Origin: Burkholderia pyrrocinia
Lineage (GTDB): Bacteria; Pseudomonadota; Gammaproteobacteria; Burkholderiales; Burkholderiaceae
Assembly: GCF_018417535.1 (NCBI RefSeq)
Contig: NZ_CP070978.1
Coordinates: 248,001-312,000, forward strand
Reading direction: 5' to 3'
Length of the DNA stretch: 64,000 nt
Position numbers and translations under genes: made by a program. The notes under the pieces are model-generated. The model was not told where the DNA came from. It worked only from the letters and a program-made list of their open reading frames with translations, and did not search any database. Of this stretch, positions 50,054 to 58,541 are shown in pieces; position 1 is the stretch's first letter; every line of letters starts with the position of its first letter.

Positions 50054-51004
50054 ATGCGACTGGACGGTTCGATTCTCGGCGCGTTGCTCTGCTTTGAAAC
50101 CGCCGGCCGACTGCTGAGCTTCACGAAGACGGCACAGGCGTTCAACCTGACGCAAAGCGCCGTGAGCCAGCAGATCCGGCACCTGGAGGACCGGCTCGGC
50201 TATCCGCTGTTCGTTCGTCAGGCGCGCGGGCTGAAGTTGACGGAGAAAGGCGCGATCCTGCTCGGGACAATGTCGGGCGTGTTCGGCGACATCAATCGCA
50301 CGCTTCAGGCGCTCGGCATGCCGAACGCGCCGCTGCAGGTGAGCTGCCTGCCGTCGCTTGCGCTGCAATGGCTGATGCCGCGCCTGACCGAATTTCACCG
50401 GCAACAGCCGAACGTGTCGGTGCGCGTGAAAGCCGAGTTCCAGTTGCTGGACCGGCAGGCGATGGAGACGGACGACATCGATGTGGCGGTGCGCTACGAC
50501 CCGGTGCAATACAGCCGGCTGCATGCCGACGCGATCCTCGACGAAACGCTGTTTCCGGTCGCGACGCCTGCGTATCTGGCGCAGCATCCGTCGTTCGCCA
50601 GCGGGGAATCGCTCGATGGCGTCGTGCTGCTGCACGACGCCGCACCGTGGGTCGGCGCGCCCGAATTCGTGGAGTGGCACACGTGGCTGGAGGAGGTCCG
50701 TCCGACGTGGATCGCGCATCTGGACGGTCCGCAGTTCAATTTCTCCAGCCTTGCGATCACGGCCGCGCTGAACCACCAGGGCGTGGCGATGGGCCGCGCG
50801 GCGCTGGTGCATGACGAGATCGCGAGCGGACGGCTGGTCGACGTGTTCGGCAGGCATGTGCGCGCGCCGGCGCGCTACATGCTGCTGTCTCGCAATCCCG
50901 ACGATCCGCGGACCGCGGCCTTTTCGGAATGGCTCAAGGCCGAGTGCACGCGCTTCGACGAAGCACGGTCGCAATGGCTTTCGAGCGGGAACGGATACCG
51001 GTGA
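50054..51004 (+). CDS. dsdC: LysR family regulator, DsdC-like
   Basis: 316-residue LysR-type regulator: helix-turn-helix about residues 22-65 (SFTKTAQAFNLTQSAVSQQIRHLEDRLGYPLFVRQARGLKLTEKG) and a GcvA-like effector domain (PSLALQWLMPRLTEFHRQQPNVSVRV). The GcvA/DsdC branch and divergence from dsdA support a role as D-serine-responsive activator of D-serine deamination. The ATG at 50054 follows the operator palindrome closely, with no obvious ribosome binding site. Confidence 0.88.
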   Translation: MRLDGSILGALLCFETAGRLLSFTKTAQAFNLTQSAVSQQIRHLEDRLGYPLFVRQARGLKLTEKGAILLGTMSGVFGDINRTLQALGMPNAPLQVSCLPSLALQWLMPRLTEFHRQQPNVSVRVKAEFQLLDRQAMETDDIDVAVRYDPVQYSRLHADAILDETLFPVATPAYLAQHPSFASGESLDGVVLLHDAAPWVGAPEFVEWHTWLEEVRPTWIAHLDGPQFNFSSLAITAALNHQGVAMGRAALVHDEIASGRLVDVFGRHVRAPARYMLLSRNPDDPRTAAFSEWLKAECTRFDEARSQWLSSGNGYR

Positions 51005-51163
51005 CCGATTTTGCCTTGTTCGCGCGGCGCTTTCGTCGCGGAAGTGTCGACGATGGTCAGTTGAATCGGACTGCGAAGCAATCGGGTAAGAGGAACAACC
51101 CGAAACTACAATTTCCCGTCCGTCTCCATACGGATTCCTTGCGGGCGAACGGAATTGAGCAGC

Positions 51164-51244
51164 TTACCTGAGCGACCAGATTCCCCAGACGGCGATCAAC
51201 AGGCCAAGGCCGAATCCACAGCCCAGCAACACATAGGTTTCCAT
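51164..51244 (-). CDS. 26-residue single-pass membrane peptide
   Basis: A short ORF, too small for most gene callers, encodes METYVLLGCGFGLGLLIAVWGIWSLR in effect: one hydrophobic helix of about 20 residues with Gly spacing and a C-terminal Arg. GAGG lies six bases before the ATG. Such peptides commonly act as accessory subunits of membrane complexes. I see no named family and no homologous partner complex next to it; the neighbours are dsdC and a TauE/SafE transporter. The rest of the 407-bp gap (51005-51411) holds nothing else I can name. Confidence 0.5.
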   Translation of the reverse strand: METYVLLGCGFGLGLLIAVWGIWSLR

Positions 51245-51411
51245 TTCGTGCCTCTGAAAACGTAGCAGCGCCGACGTCGGCATCGGCGTGCGAACAGCAA
51301 AGTCGGTCACGTAGCGTCCGCGCCGTCGGGCGGAGCGATACGCCGGGCCCGCGAATACTACGCTTTGCAGCTTTCAGAACGCATGCGCGATCGATGGCGG
51401 CGCGCCGACCG

Positions 51412-52260
51412 CTATTTGTTGGCAGCGTGCCCGCTGTCCATTTGCGTGACAGGCGATCCGCCATGCCTGAACACGCCCGATTTCCAGATCATCTGCGATG
51501 CCGCGACGAGCACGAACAGCAGGACGACCATCCTGAAGATCCTGGGCGACATCTTGTCCCGCAGCGGGCGAACGAGCCACATGCCGGCAATGGCCGGCAG
51601 GCTGGCCGCCGCCGAGACGGCCAGGTCGGCGCCGCTGGCGTGCGAGGTGCCGCTGAACGTCGTGATCAGCGTGACGATCGACACCACGAGGATGATCGCG
51701 ATCTGCTTCGTGAACACGCGCCCGGTCGCGCCGGACGAAATCAGGTAGGTGGCGAGCAGCGGGCCCGGCACCGAAGCGATGCTTTCCATCAGCGCCGCGC
51801 CGAACCCGAGCGCGAAACCGACGGGCTTTTGCCACGCGCCCGGCAGGTTGAGCTTCGGCGCGGCGAGCATCAGCGTCGCGGCAACGATCAGCAGTGCGCC
51901 CGACGCCGCCTGCGCGTGCCTCGGATCGAGGGAGAGCAGGATCGCCACGCCGACGATATTGCCGATGACGGTGCCCGCGATCGGTGCGGCGATCTTCCGT
52001 GCCGTTGCCAGCACCTGGCCGCCTTCAAGCGCCTGCGGAATGTTGCCGAGGATGATCGGCATCGACAGCAGGAGCACTGCATGCCGGATCGGCAGGAACT
52101 GGCTGAGTATCGGCATCGCGATCAGCGGCACGCCGATGCCCGTGATCCCCTTGGCCATGCCGCCCAGCAGCAGCGCGACGGCGATGCCGGCCAGATCGAA
52201 CGCGGTGAGCCCCTGCAGGCTGGAGACCAGCACACCTTCAGTCAGATTGAAATGAATCAT
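51412..52260 (-). CDS. TauE/SafE family sulfite exporter-type permease
   Basis: 282-residue membrane protein with about eight hydrophobic helices. The family motifs GGMAKGITGIGVPLIAMPIL and the duplicated half GFALGFGAALMESIASVPGPLLATYL are present. TauE/SafE proteins move sulfite, sulfoacetate or other organic anions; the direction and substrate here are unknown. The ATG at 52260 gives a normal N-terminus without a strong ribosome binding site. A LysR gene is divergent 412 bp away and may control it. Confidence 0.88.
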   Translation of the reverse strand: MIHFNLTEGVLVSSLQGLTAFDLAGIAVALLLGGMAKGITGIGVPLIAMPILSQFLPIRHAVLLLSMPIILGNIPQALEGGQVLATARKIAAPIAGTVIGNIVGVAILLSLDPRHAQAASGALLIVAATLMLAAPKLNLPGAWQKPVGFALGFGAALMESIASVPGPLLATYLISSGATGRVFTKQIAIILVVSIVTLITTFSGTSHASGADLAVSAAASLPAIAGMWLVRPLRDKMSPRIFRMVVLLFVLVAASQMIWKSGVFRHGGSPVTQMDSGHAANK

Positions 52261-52672
52261 GGAGTGGCATGTCGCGGCATGTCCGGCAGCGAGCGTGGTC
52301 GATGAAACCCGTTGCGCTCGCGTGCGTTTTGCACGCATTCGTTTGGGTGTGGCTTGAACCGGTCGTCGGATCGCATCGCACCGCGTTTTGTGCGGCCGGC
52401 GGGCGCGTGGCCCCGATTCAGGCCGGCAGGTCATACCGGCGAGCATGAGCAACGCGGTGGCGTGGTTCACATGGATTTTCGACCGCCGGCCGGTGCGCAT
52501 GCAATCGACGCGGCGGATCGAGCGTGCATCTTACCCGAGCGGTGCTGAGGACGTTTGGCTTGTCCACGGCGTAGTGCGGTGCCATTTGTCGTACTGTCGG
52601 CTCGGTTCAATATAATTCATGATGTTTGGCCATCTCATGCATGGCATATATACCCTGGAACAAGGAGACCCG
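52261..52672. promoter_or_regulatory. Divergent control region of TauE/SafE and LysR genes
   Basis: This 412-bp stretch has no gene. Visible elements are the inverted repeat GCGTGC-GTTTT-GCACGC (52320-52336) and, close to the LysR gene, a TATAAT box (52611-52616) with TTGTCG 19 bp upstream. AAGGAG at 52662-52667 is the ribosome binding site of the regulator. The region from 52611 to 52660 is A/T-rich compared with its surroundings. Confidence 0.45.
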
Positions 52673-53569
52673 ATGACGCTTGCCCAGTTGCAGGCACTGG
52701 CGGCCGTAGTCGAACTCGGTTCGCTCACGGCCGCGGCCGACCGACTCAGTCGCAGCCAATCCGCGATCAGTCATGCATTGACCGAGCTGGAGGACGTCAC
52801 GCAGGTCAAGCTGCTCTGGCGTGACCGGCAGCCGGTCGTCCTGACGGCGGCGGGCGAACGCCTGTGGCCGTACGTCCAGAGCGTGGTGCGTGAAGCGCAG
52901 ATGCTGCGCCAGCAGTTCAGCCTGTCGCGCGGCAAGCTCGAAGGGAAGCTGGTGGTCGCGTCGCTGCCGAGCGTCTCGCTGGCGTTCGTCGTCCCCGCGC
53001 TCGAGGCGTTGAAGGAGATGCACCAGGGCGTGTCGGCGGTGCTGCTCGAAGGCACGGACAGCGAAGTCGAAGGGTGGATCGACGACGGTACCGCCGACGT
53101 CGGCGTGGTGGCCGGCACGAAGACGTTCGCACACAATCTGCCGTTGCTCGACGAGGACTTTGTCGCGGTGGCGGCGGACGGCATGTTCGACGGCCGCAAG
53201 AGCGTGTCGGCAAAACAGTTGTCCGCGGCGCCGTTCATTTTCTCCAAGGCAGGATGCGGGCCGCTGATCGCGGATTACTTCGCGCGTGGCGGCGCGCCGC
53301 TTCGGGCCGCATTCAACGTGGTCGAGATGCGCACCATTCTTTCGATGGCGGAGGCCGGCATGGGCGTGTCGATCGTGCCGCGCATCACGCTCACGTATAC
53401 GCCGTTCGGCGGCCGCGTGCTGGAACTGTCGCCGAGATTGCATCGTTCCGTGCGGTTGTCGTGGAATGTGGCCGGCAACGCGGTCACCGACGCATTCGTG
53501 AGGCTCGTCGACGCACAACGCGTCAAGGCCGGGAAAGCGATCCGGACACGCGCGAAGAAGGGCAGGTAA
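52673..53569 (+). CDS. LysR family transcriptional regulator
   Basis: 298-residue LysR-type regulator: helix-turn-helix in residues 1-60 (LAQLQALAAVVELGSLTAAADRLSRSQSAISHALTELEDVTQVKLLWRD) and an effector domain in which VASLPSVSLAFVVPALEALKEMHQGV and GMGVSIVPRIT are typical. The C-terminus is strongly basic (KAGKAIRTRAKKGR). AAGGAG five bases before the ATG at 52673 fixes the start. Candidate targets are the divergent TauE/SafE gene and the LysE gene 127 bp downstream. Confidence 0.9.
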   Translation: MTLAQLQALAAVVELGSLTAAADRLSRSQSAISHALTELEDVTQVKLLWRDRQPVVLTAAGERLWPYVQSVVREAQMLRQQFSLSRGKLEGKLVVASLPSVSLAFVVPALEALKEMHQGVSAVLLEGTDSEVEGWIDDGTADVGVVAGTKTFAHNLPLLDEDFVAVAADGMFDGRKSVSAKQLSAAPFIFSKAGCGPLIADYFARGGAPLRAAFNVVEMRTILSMAEAGMGVSIVPRITLTYTPFGGRVLELSPRLHRSVRLSWNVAGNAVTDAFVRLVDAQRVKAGKAIRTRAKKGR

Positions 53570-53695
53570 CCCGCGACCCGCACGATGAAAAGCGCTCATG
53601 AGCGGCTTGCAGTTTATTCATGTTGAAGATGGTCGAGATGCAATACATTGTTCGAACCTCATCAACTAGACTGCTCTGCCGCGAAGGAGACTGCC

Positions 53696-54328
53696 GTGCC
53701 GGCCTTGCCCACCCTGTTTGCGTTCGGACTCGTGTCGCTCGGCATGGTGCTGACGCCCGGACCGAACATGATCTACCTGGTTTCGCGCTCGATCTGCCAG
53801 GGCCGCCGCGCCGGGCTCGTGTCGCTCGGCGGCGTCGCGCTGGGGTTCGTTTTCTACATGTTTTGCGCGGCGCTCGGCATCACCGCGCTGGTGCTGACCG
53901 TGCCGTATGCGTACGACGCATTGCGCTTTTCCGGCGCGCTCTATCTGGCGTACCTGGCCTGGCAGGCGCTCAAGCCGGGCGGCCGCTCCGCGTTCCAGGT
54001 CAGGCAGTTGCCGCACGACAGCCGCGTCAGGCTCTTCACGATGGGTTTCGTCACGAACCTCGCGAATCCGAAGATCGCGGTGATGTATCTGTCGCTGCTG
54101 CCGCAGTTCATTTCACCGGGGCACGGCAGCGTGCTCGCGCAATCGCTGGCGCTCGGCTGCGTGCAGATCGCGGTGAGTGTCAGCGTTAATGCGTTGATCG
54201 CCTGCATGGCCGGTTCCATCGCGGGTTTTCTGGCGGGCAGGCCGGTCTGGGCGTCGGTCCAGCGCTGGTTGATGGGCACCGTGCTGGCCGGATTGGCGGT
54301 GCGTATCGCGCTGGAATCGCAACGCTAG
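53696..54328 (+). CDS. LysE family amino-acid exporter
   Basis: 210-residue membrane protein of the LysE/RhtB family with six hydrophobic helices. The start LPTLFAFGLVSLGMVLTPGPNMIYLVSRS contains the TPGPN signature, followed by GRRAGLVSLGGVALGF and FTMGFVTNLANPKIAVMYLSLLPQFI (the NPK motif). Members export amino acids such as lysine, threonine or homoserine. The GTG at 53696 has AAGGAG seven bases upstream. It may be controlled by the preceding LysR gene. Confidence 0.92.
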   Translation: MPALPTLFAFGLVSLGMVLTPGPNMIYLVSRSICQGRRAGLVSLGGVALGFVFYMFCAALGITALVLTVPYAYDALRFSGALYLAYLAWQALKPGGRSAFQVRQLPHDSRVRLFTMGFVTNLANPKIAVMYLSLLPQFISPGHGSVLAQSLALGCVQIAVSVSVNALIACMAGSIAGFLAGRPVWASVQRWLMGTVLAGLAVRIALESQR

Positions 54329-54396
54329 AGCGGCGGCCGAAGGTTCGAGGAATGGCCGCTAGCGATCCGGCCGCTCGCCGAAAACACGGGGCATCG

Positions 54397-55347
54397 TCAC
54401 CCGTGGCAATTGCCCTCGGCGTCCTTCCCGACCCGCACCGGCGCTGGCTTTTCACTGCGCCGGCTGCGCGTCGAGAGCCAGCACAGGATCGACCCGCCGC
54501 ACACCATCGATGCGCCTTGCCAGAATTCGACCGGCAGCGGCGCGTGCAGCAGCGTCGCCGCGAGCGCGGCGGCGAGCACCGGTGTGAAGTACGATGCGCC
54601 GACGATGACCGTCACGTTGCCGTGCATGATGCCGGTGTTCCACGCCGCATAGCCGAACCCCAGCGCCGATGCCGCCAGCACGATATAGACGACCGCGTGA
54701 AGGCTGAACGTCATGCCGCCGCCGCCTTCGATCGCGAACTTGATCCAGAGCACCGCGGCGACCAGCATGAAGAACGGCGTGACGCCGTTCTTGCCGTCGG
54801 CAATGCGCGCCGTCACCGTGCAATAGGCGGCCCAGATCAGCGCGCCGAAGAAGGCGAGGCCATAGCTCGGCGGATTGTCCGCGACGTTGCGCAGCATGCC
54901 GGCCGGATCGAGACCCTGGTCGCCGCCGAGTAGCCAGCAGATGCCGAGCATCGACAGCAGGACGCCCGGCACGACCAGCAAGTTGGCGCGCTGCTTGTTG
55001 AACGCGATGGCCGCGACCAGCGTCAGGCTCGGCCACAGGTAGTTGACCATCGCGACTTCGATCGCCTGCCGGCCGTTGCTCGCATACCCGATCGACAGCG
55101 CCAGGCACAGCTCGTACGAGGCGAACAGCAGCCCGCCCCAGAGCAGGTAGTTTTTAGGGAACTTGCTCAAATCGGGGAAGCCGATCGTAAACAGCAGAAG
55201 CACCGATGCCACCGTGTAGATCATCGCGGCGCCGCCGGTCGCACCGAGACTTTCGCTGACCCCGCGAACGAGGGCAACCACCGAGGCCCACAAGAGCACC
55301 GCGCCGAGCCCGACGAGCGTTGCCTTGTTCTTGTTCTTGCGCTTCAT
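54397..55347 (-). CDS. Aromatic amino-acid exporter, YddG-like (DMT superfamily)
   Basis: 316-residue transporter with ten helices in two EamA halves. The N-terminal KATLVGLGAVLLWASVVALVRGVSESLG and the stretch YASNGRQAIEVAMVNYLWPSLTLV resemble YddG, which exports aromatic amino acids and paraquat. The C-terminus is cytoplasmic, charged and disordered (RSRRSEKPAPVRVGKDAEG). I chose the ATG at 55347, preceded by a short-spaced AGGA; another ATG 21 bp upstream has no ribosome binding site. It converges on the LysE gene. Confidence 0.88.
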   Translation of the reverse strand: MKRKNKNKATLVGLGAVLLWASVVALVRGVSESLGATGGAAMIYTVASVLLLFTIGFPDLSKFPKNYLLWGGLLFASYELCLALSIGYASNGRQAIEVAMVNYLWPSLTLVAAIAFNKQRANLLVVPGVLLSMLGICWLLGGDQGLDPAGMLRNVADNPPSYGLAFFGALIWAAYCTVTARIADGKNGVTPFFMLVAAVLWIKFAIEGGGGMTFSLHAVVYIVLAASALGFGYAAWNTGIMHGNVTVIVGASYFTPVLAAALAATLLHAPLPVEFWQGASMVCGGSILCWLSTRSRRSEKPAPVRVGKDAEGNCHG

Positions 55348-55423
55348 GCGTCCTGCCTGTTTCAACATTCAAATTCAATTTCGGATGATTCGGTTCCGCC
55401 CGCGTGCGTTGCAGTTGGGAACG

Positions 55424-55469
55424 AAAAAATCCGGTTGCGGCCGCCACGCACGGCGGCGGCCGCAACCGG
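55424..55469 (-). terminator. Strong intrinsic terminator (minus strand)
   Basis: CCGGTTGCGGCCGCC (55431-55445) is perfectly complementary to 55455-55469, a 15-bp stem with a nine-base loop. On the minus strand it is followed by ATTTTTTCG (A-run at 55424-55429). It ends transcripts coming from the small gene at 55599 and insulates the YddG-like gene. Confidence 0.88.
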
Positions 55470-55598
55470 CCATGCAAAGCGGCTATACGCCGGACACGCT
55501 TAGTTTAAAGGGGCGGAGCCGGGGCGACCGAGCGGCGGACGTTGGCGGGGGAACAGCCGGGTGCGTGCGGCGCGATTCAGGCGCGTGCGCGGAACGCG

Positions 55599-55892
55599 TT
55601 AGCCGGTCATGCGTCGTCGATGCGCCATGCCGCGCCGATTGCCGACAATGCGCGTCCGATCGAGTCGAGCATGGCGTCCCGCGTCGGCCCGACGCGTAAC
55701 CAGGAAGAACCCGTCTTCGTCGGTCGACAGGCCGATCATCGGCCAGCCGCCGGTGTGATCGCGAATTTCAAGCTGTCGTTTGTCGGGATCGACGTCGATG
55801 TCGCCGTGCGTTTGCCGTAGTGCATGCGCGATTGCATCGAATGCGTCGGCCGACGGGGTCGTGTGGATGCGGTATTCGAAACTCATCTTCAT
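55599..55892 (-). CDS. Small conserved-looking protein, probably frameshifted at its 3' end
   Basis: Open frame of 97 residues starting MKMSFEYRIHTTPSADAFDAIAHALRQTHGDIDVD and running to DGFFLVTR. After that the frame gives an Arg/His-rich tail ending RRRMTG. In the frame one base over, the same DNA reads VGPTRDAMLDSIGRALSAIGAAWRIDDA followed by a stop at 55607-55609, which continues the fold far better. A two-base (CG) loss near 55690-55696 in a CG-repeat would explain this; it may be a sequencing error or a real mutation. No domain name is known to me. It lies 98 bp downstream of the phosphatase gene on the same strand. Confidence 0.55.
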   Translation of the reverse strand: MKMSFEYRIHTTPSADAFDAIAHALRQTHGDIDVDPDKRQLEIRDHTGGWPMIGLSTDEDGFFLVTRRADAGRHARLDRTRIVGNRRGMAHRRRMTG

Positions 55893-55958
55893 GGGCCGTG
55901 TGCGAGGCAGGCAGTCCAACCCGCGCCATGGCACGCCCGTTCCCCGATGGCGAAGCAA

Positions 55959-55984
55959 CCGGCGCCCGCCGCAGCGGGCGCCGG
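55959..55984. terminator. GC-rich inverted repeat after the phosphatase gene
   Basis: CCGGCGCCCGC (55959-55969) pairs with GCGGGCGCCGG (55974-55984) around CGCA, just beyond the phosphatase stop codon on the minus strand. The T content after it is low, so it is a weak terminator or an mRNA end-protecting hairpin. Confidence 0.55.
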
Positions 55985-55989
55985 CCCAA

Positions 55990-57675
55990 TCACCGCTCGT
56001 GCCGCTTCTTGCTCAGCTCGATCGTCTCGAACAGATCGTACTGCGCGGTCGGGTGCTGATCGGCGCCCGGCGCATGGTAGTAGCGCATCGTGATCGTCGT
56101 GTGCCCGCCCGGCGTGCCCGGGTCGTGGTCGAACACCGCGATCCCGTAACCGGTGCCCGTATCGCGGCGCGCGGACCAGATCGCATCCTCGAGCGCATCG
56201 GCCGGCTGGCGCACGAACGTGTTCGGCGCCGTGCCCGGCACCGGCCGGTTCGGCTTCGTGAACACCTTCGCCCGCGCAAAGCCGGTCGACGGGTTTTCGC
56301 CGTACACGTCGAGCGGTGCGCTGGTGCCGCCGCCGCCGAGGATCAGGTGGATCGTGCCGTGGCTCGTGTCGAACTTCATGCGGTCCGGGTCGTTCGAGCC
56401 GACCGGACGCGGCTGCAGCGTCTCGACCACTTCGCCGGTCGTCGCGTCGACGCCCGCGCGGTGATTGCAACCGCGCACCGGGTAGCTGCGCTCGTAGTCG
56501 TGATCGTGGCCGCACAGCACGAGGTCGACGCCGTAACGGTCGAACAGCGGCAGCCACGCCTCGCGAATGCCTTTGTCGGAACCGTTGCCCGTCTTCGACG
56601 AACTGAGCGCGTCCTGGTGCATCTGCACGACGATCCAGTCGATGTCGTCGTCATGCGCCGCATGACGCAGCGTGTGTTCGAGCCAGCGCGTCTGTTCGCC
56701 GTTGCTGTAGCCGCGCACGTAGAACGACGTGCCGGGCTCGATCGGCGGGCGGCCCGTGCTCGCGGCCGGCACGAGCGGAGCGGGGCCGCCGACGAACGCG
56801 GCGGCATCCTGGTACACGACGTCGTCGGCGTCCAGCGACACGAACAGCACCGAGCTCACGCGGAAGCTGTACCAGCGGCCCGGGAAGTGCGTGCCGTTCT
56901 CCGGCAGCGTATAGCGCGCGAGATACGAATTGAGCCCCTGCGGACCGTTGTTGAACTCGATCTCGTGATTGCCGGGGCACGGCATCCACGGGCGATTCGC
57001 GGCCGACGTCTGGTTGTTGTTGCCGAAGTCGCGCCACACCTCGGGCTGGTGCGCGGGGTTCAGGTTCGCGTAGCAGAGGTCGCCGTTCAGCAGGTGGAAC
57101 AGCGGCTGGAACTGCTCGACGGCCTGCACCGCGAAGCGGCTCTGCGGCGACGACAGCACCCATGCGCCGTTCGGCGTCGCGAGATCGCCGTAGCTCGTGA
57201 AGCGGAACGGCGCGCGGCCGCGCGGCGCGGTCGAAAAAATCGCGGCGAACGGCTGTGCGGCGTTGCTGTCGTTGTCGGCCGTGATCTCGTAGCGGTAGCG
57301 CGTATCCGGCTTCAGCCCGTGCACGCGCGCGTGGTACGCGAACACGGTTTCGCCGTTCAGGCCGTCGGTGTACAGGCGCTGGACGCCGTGCACCGTGCGC
57401 GGCGGCTCGCCGTCGGCGACGATGCGCGCGCGCGGATTGACGGCCGGCGCGAGCGACGCCCACGAGATCACGACTTCGGACGTCGGGTCGTTGCCCCACG
57501 TCAGATGGACCTGTTCGGGCGTGCCGTCCGGATTCGACGCGGCGGCCCGGGCGGCCGCGAGCCCGCCGGCAGCGGTGGCAAGGCCGGATACGCCGGCCAG
57601 TTTCAGGAAGCCGCGACGCGACACCGAGGCGGCCGGCTCGTTCGGCTGATCAGGGAGATTGTCCTGGTTCGACAT
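55990..57675 (-). CDS. Tat-exported purple acid phosphatase-like metallophosphoesterase
   Basis: 561-residue protein with a twin-arginine signal (SVSRRGFLKLAGVSG at residues 18-32) followed by an N-terminal fibronectin-like purple acid phosphatase domain (about 50-150; VHLTWGNDPTSEVVISWAS). The metallophosphatase core (about 160-470) shows the metal-ligand motifs SYGDL, NGDLCYAN, CPGNHE, a His in VVQMHQD and GHDHDYER. It should be a periplasmic or secreted phosphomonoesterase with a dinuclear metal centre. A single CTGTCAC half pho-box lies upstream (57807-57813). It is divergent from the YxWxxGHW gene cluster. Confidence 0.9.
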   Translation of the reverse strand: MSNQDNLPDQPNEPAASVSRRGFLKLAGVSGLATAAGGLAAARAAASNPDGTPEQVHLTWGNDPTSEVVISWASLAPAVNPRARIVADGEPPRTVHGVQRLYTDGLNGETVFAYHARVHGLKPDTRYRYEITADNDSNAAQPFAAIFSTAPRGRAPFRFTSYGDLATPNGAWVLSSPQSRFAVQAVEQFQPLFHLLNGDLCYANLNPAHQPEVWRDFGNNNQTSAANRPWMPCPGNHEIEFNNGPQGLNSYLARYTLPENGTHFPGRWYSFRVSSVLFVSLDADDVVYQDAAAFVGGPAPLVPAASTGRPPIEPGTSFYVRGYSNGEQTRWLEHTLRHAAHDDDIDWIVVQMHQDALSSSKTGNGSDKGIREAWLPLFDRYGVDLVLCGHDHDYERSYPVRGCNHRAGVDATTGEVVETLQPRPVGSNDPDRMKFDTSHGTIHLILGGGGTSAPLDVYGENPSTGFARAKVFTKPNRPVPGTAPNTFVRQPADALEDAIWSARRDTGTGYGIAVFDHDPGTPGGHTTITMRYYHAPGADQHPTAQYDLFETIELSKKRHER

Positions 57676-57908
57676 GGTCGTAGTTTTCGTTGATGGGGAC
57701 GCGAGGGGTGGAACCGCGCGGCCATGCGCGAGCGCGGCCGGGGCGTGGGCCGGAAACGAGCGGGATCCCGGTGACACGCATTGTCGAAGGGCAGTTTTGC
57801 CGCGTTGTGACAGCACGGCAACCCGGTGTGTGCGGTGGCCGATACGCAGGCAAGTGCATCGCACGGTGTCCGGCCCGCTCCAAAGCGCACTCGGCCGCCC
57901 CGAAATTT

Positions 57909-57954
57909 ATTTGCCGGCGCCGCGACGGATTTTTCTCGCCCGCTCCGTTTAACG
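57909..57954 (+). promoter_or_regulatory. ECF-type promoter element A
   Basis: ATTTGCC (57909-57915), CCGCGACGGATTT (57920-57932) and CGTTTAACG (57946-57954). The same three boxes with the same spacing (11 and 26 bp between starts) stand before the DUF1800 gene at 60414-60459. GGAT/CGTT resembles -35/-10 boxes of ECF sigma factors. It precedes the gene at 58001. The region 57676-57908 holds no other clear feature. Confidence 0.75.
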
Positions 57955-58000
57955 CATGAACGGCCGCTTCCGGTCGATGCCCGTTACTTCGGAGTCTTTC

Positions 58001-58300
58001 ATGAAACTTTCTGTTCCATTGCGATTTGCCGCCGGATGCGTGGCTGCGCTGGCGGTGTCCGCCGCATTCGCGCAGGCCGTGATCGTCGCGCCTTACGCAC
58101 CGCCGCCGCCGCGCGTCGAAGTGATGCCGGCGCCGCGCGCGGGTTACGTGTGGGACCAGGGCCACTGGCACTGGCGGCAGGGCCGCTACGTCTGGATTCC
58201 GGGCCACTGGCAAGTGGTGCGAGTCGGTTACCACTGGGTGCCCGGACACTGGGCCGCGCGCGGCCCGGCCTGGCGCTGGGTGCCGGGGCACTGGGCCTGA
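58001..58300 (+). CDS. YxWxxGHW-repeat exported protein
   Basis: 99-residue protein with a Sec signal peptide (MKLSVPLRFAAGCVAALAVSAAFAQ). The mature part is built of short aromatic repeats: GYVWDQGHWHW, GRYVWIPGHWQV, GYHWVPGHWAA and AWRWVPGHWA. This WxxGHW (YXWGXW) repeat is common in small envelope proteins of beta-proteobacteria; its function is unknown, perhaps binding to cell-wall or metal. GGAG precedes the ATG at 58001. It is the first gene behind ECF-type promoter A and probably leads the operon with the sigma factor. A related protein lies at 63101. Confidence 0.85.
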   Translation: MKLSVPLRFAAGCVAALAVSAAFAQAVIVAPYAPPPPRVEVMPAPRAGYVWDQGHWHWRQGRYVWIPGHWQVVRVGYHWVPGHWAARGPAWRWVPGHWA

Positions 58301-58370
58301 TGTGCGCGCCGCCGTGCGGCACATCGTGCCGGCACGGCGGATCCTTCACGCATTGTCATGAGTCGAAGCC

Positions 58371-58484
58371 ATGCCTTTTCGAACCATCGTGATACTGGCG
58401 GCCGCGGCCTTCGTGCTGGCCGGCTGCGTCGTGGTGCCGGCGCGTCCGGCGTATTACCGGCCCGCGCCGGTCGTCGTATATTGA
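58371..58484 (+). CDS. Mini-lipoprotein, 37 residues
   Basis: A short ORF encoding a lipoprotein: MPFRTIVILAAAAFVLAGC with a perfect lipobox (LAGC), then a Pro/Tyr/Val-rich tail ending YRPAPVVVY. It lies 70 bp after the YxWxxGHW gene and 57 bp before the sigma-factor start in the same direction. The length and lipobox resemble small outer-membrane anchoring peptides. It is too short for ordinary gene callers; no clear ribosome binding site is seen. Confidence 0.6.
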   Translation: MPFRTIVILAAAAFVLAGCVVVPARPAYYRPAPVVVY

Positions 58485-58541
58485 GCGCGGCGGCCGACGC
58501 TCGCGCGACCGGGCGACGCGTGACCGGCCGACAGGATCGAT

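Noticed and set aside
51057-51464. 135-codon minus-strand frame spanning the TauE/SafE 3' end and the small membrane peptide.
   Set aside because: Composition is not protein-like and it overlaps a better-supported short ORF.
57807-57813. Pho box before the phosphatase gene.
   Set aside because: Only one CTGTCAC half-site matches; the second half (CGGCAAA) does not, so phosphate control is not supported.
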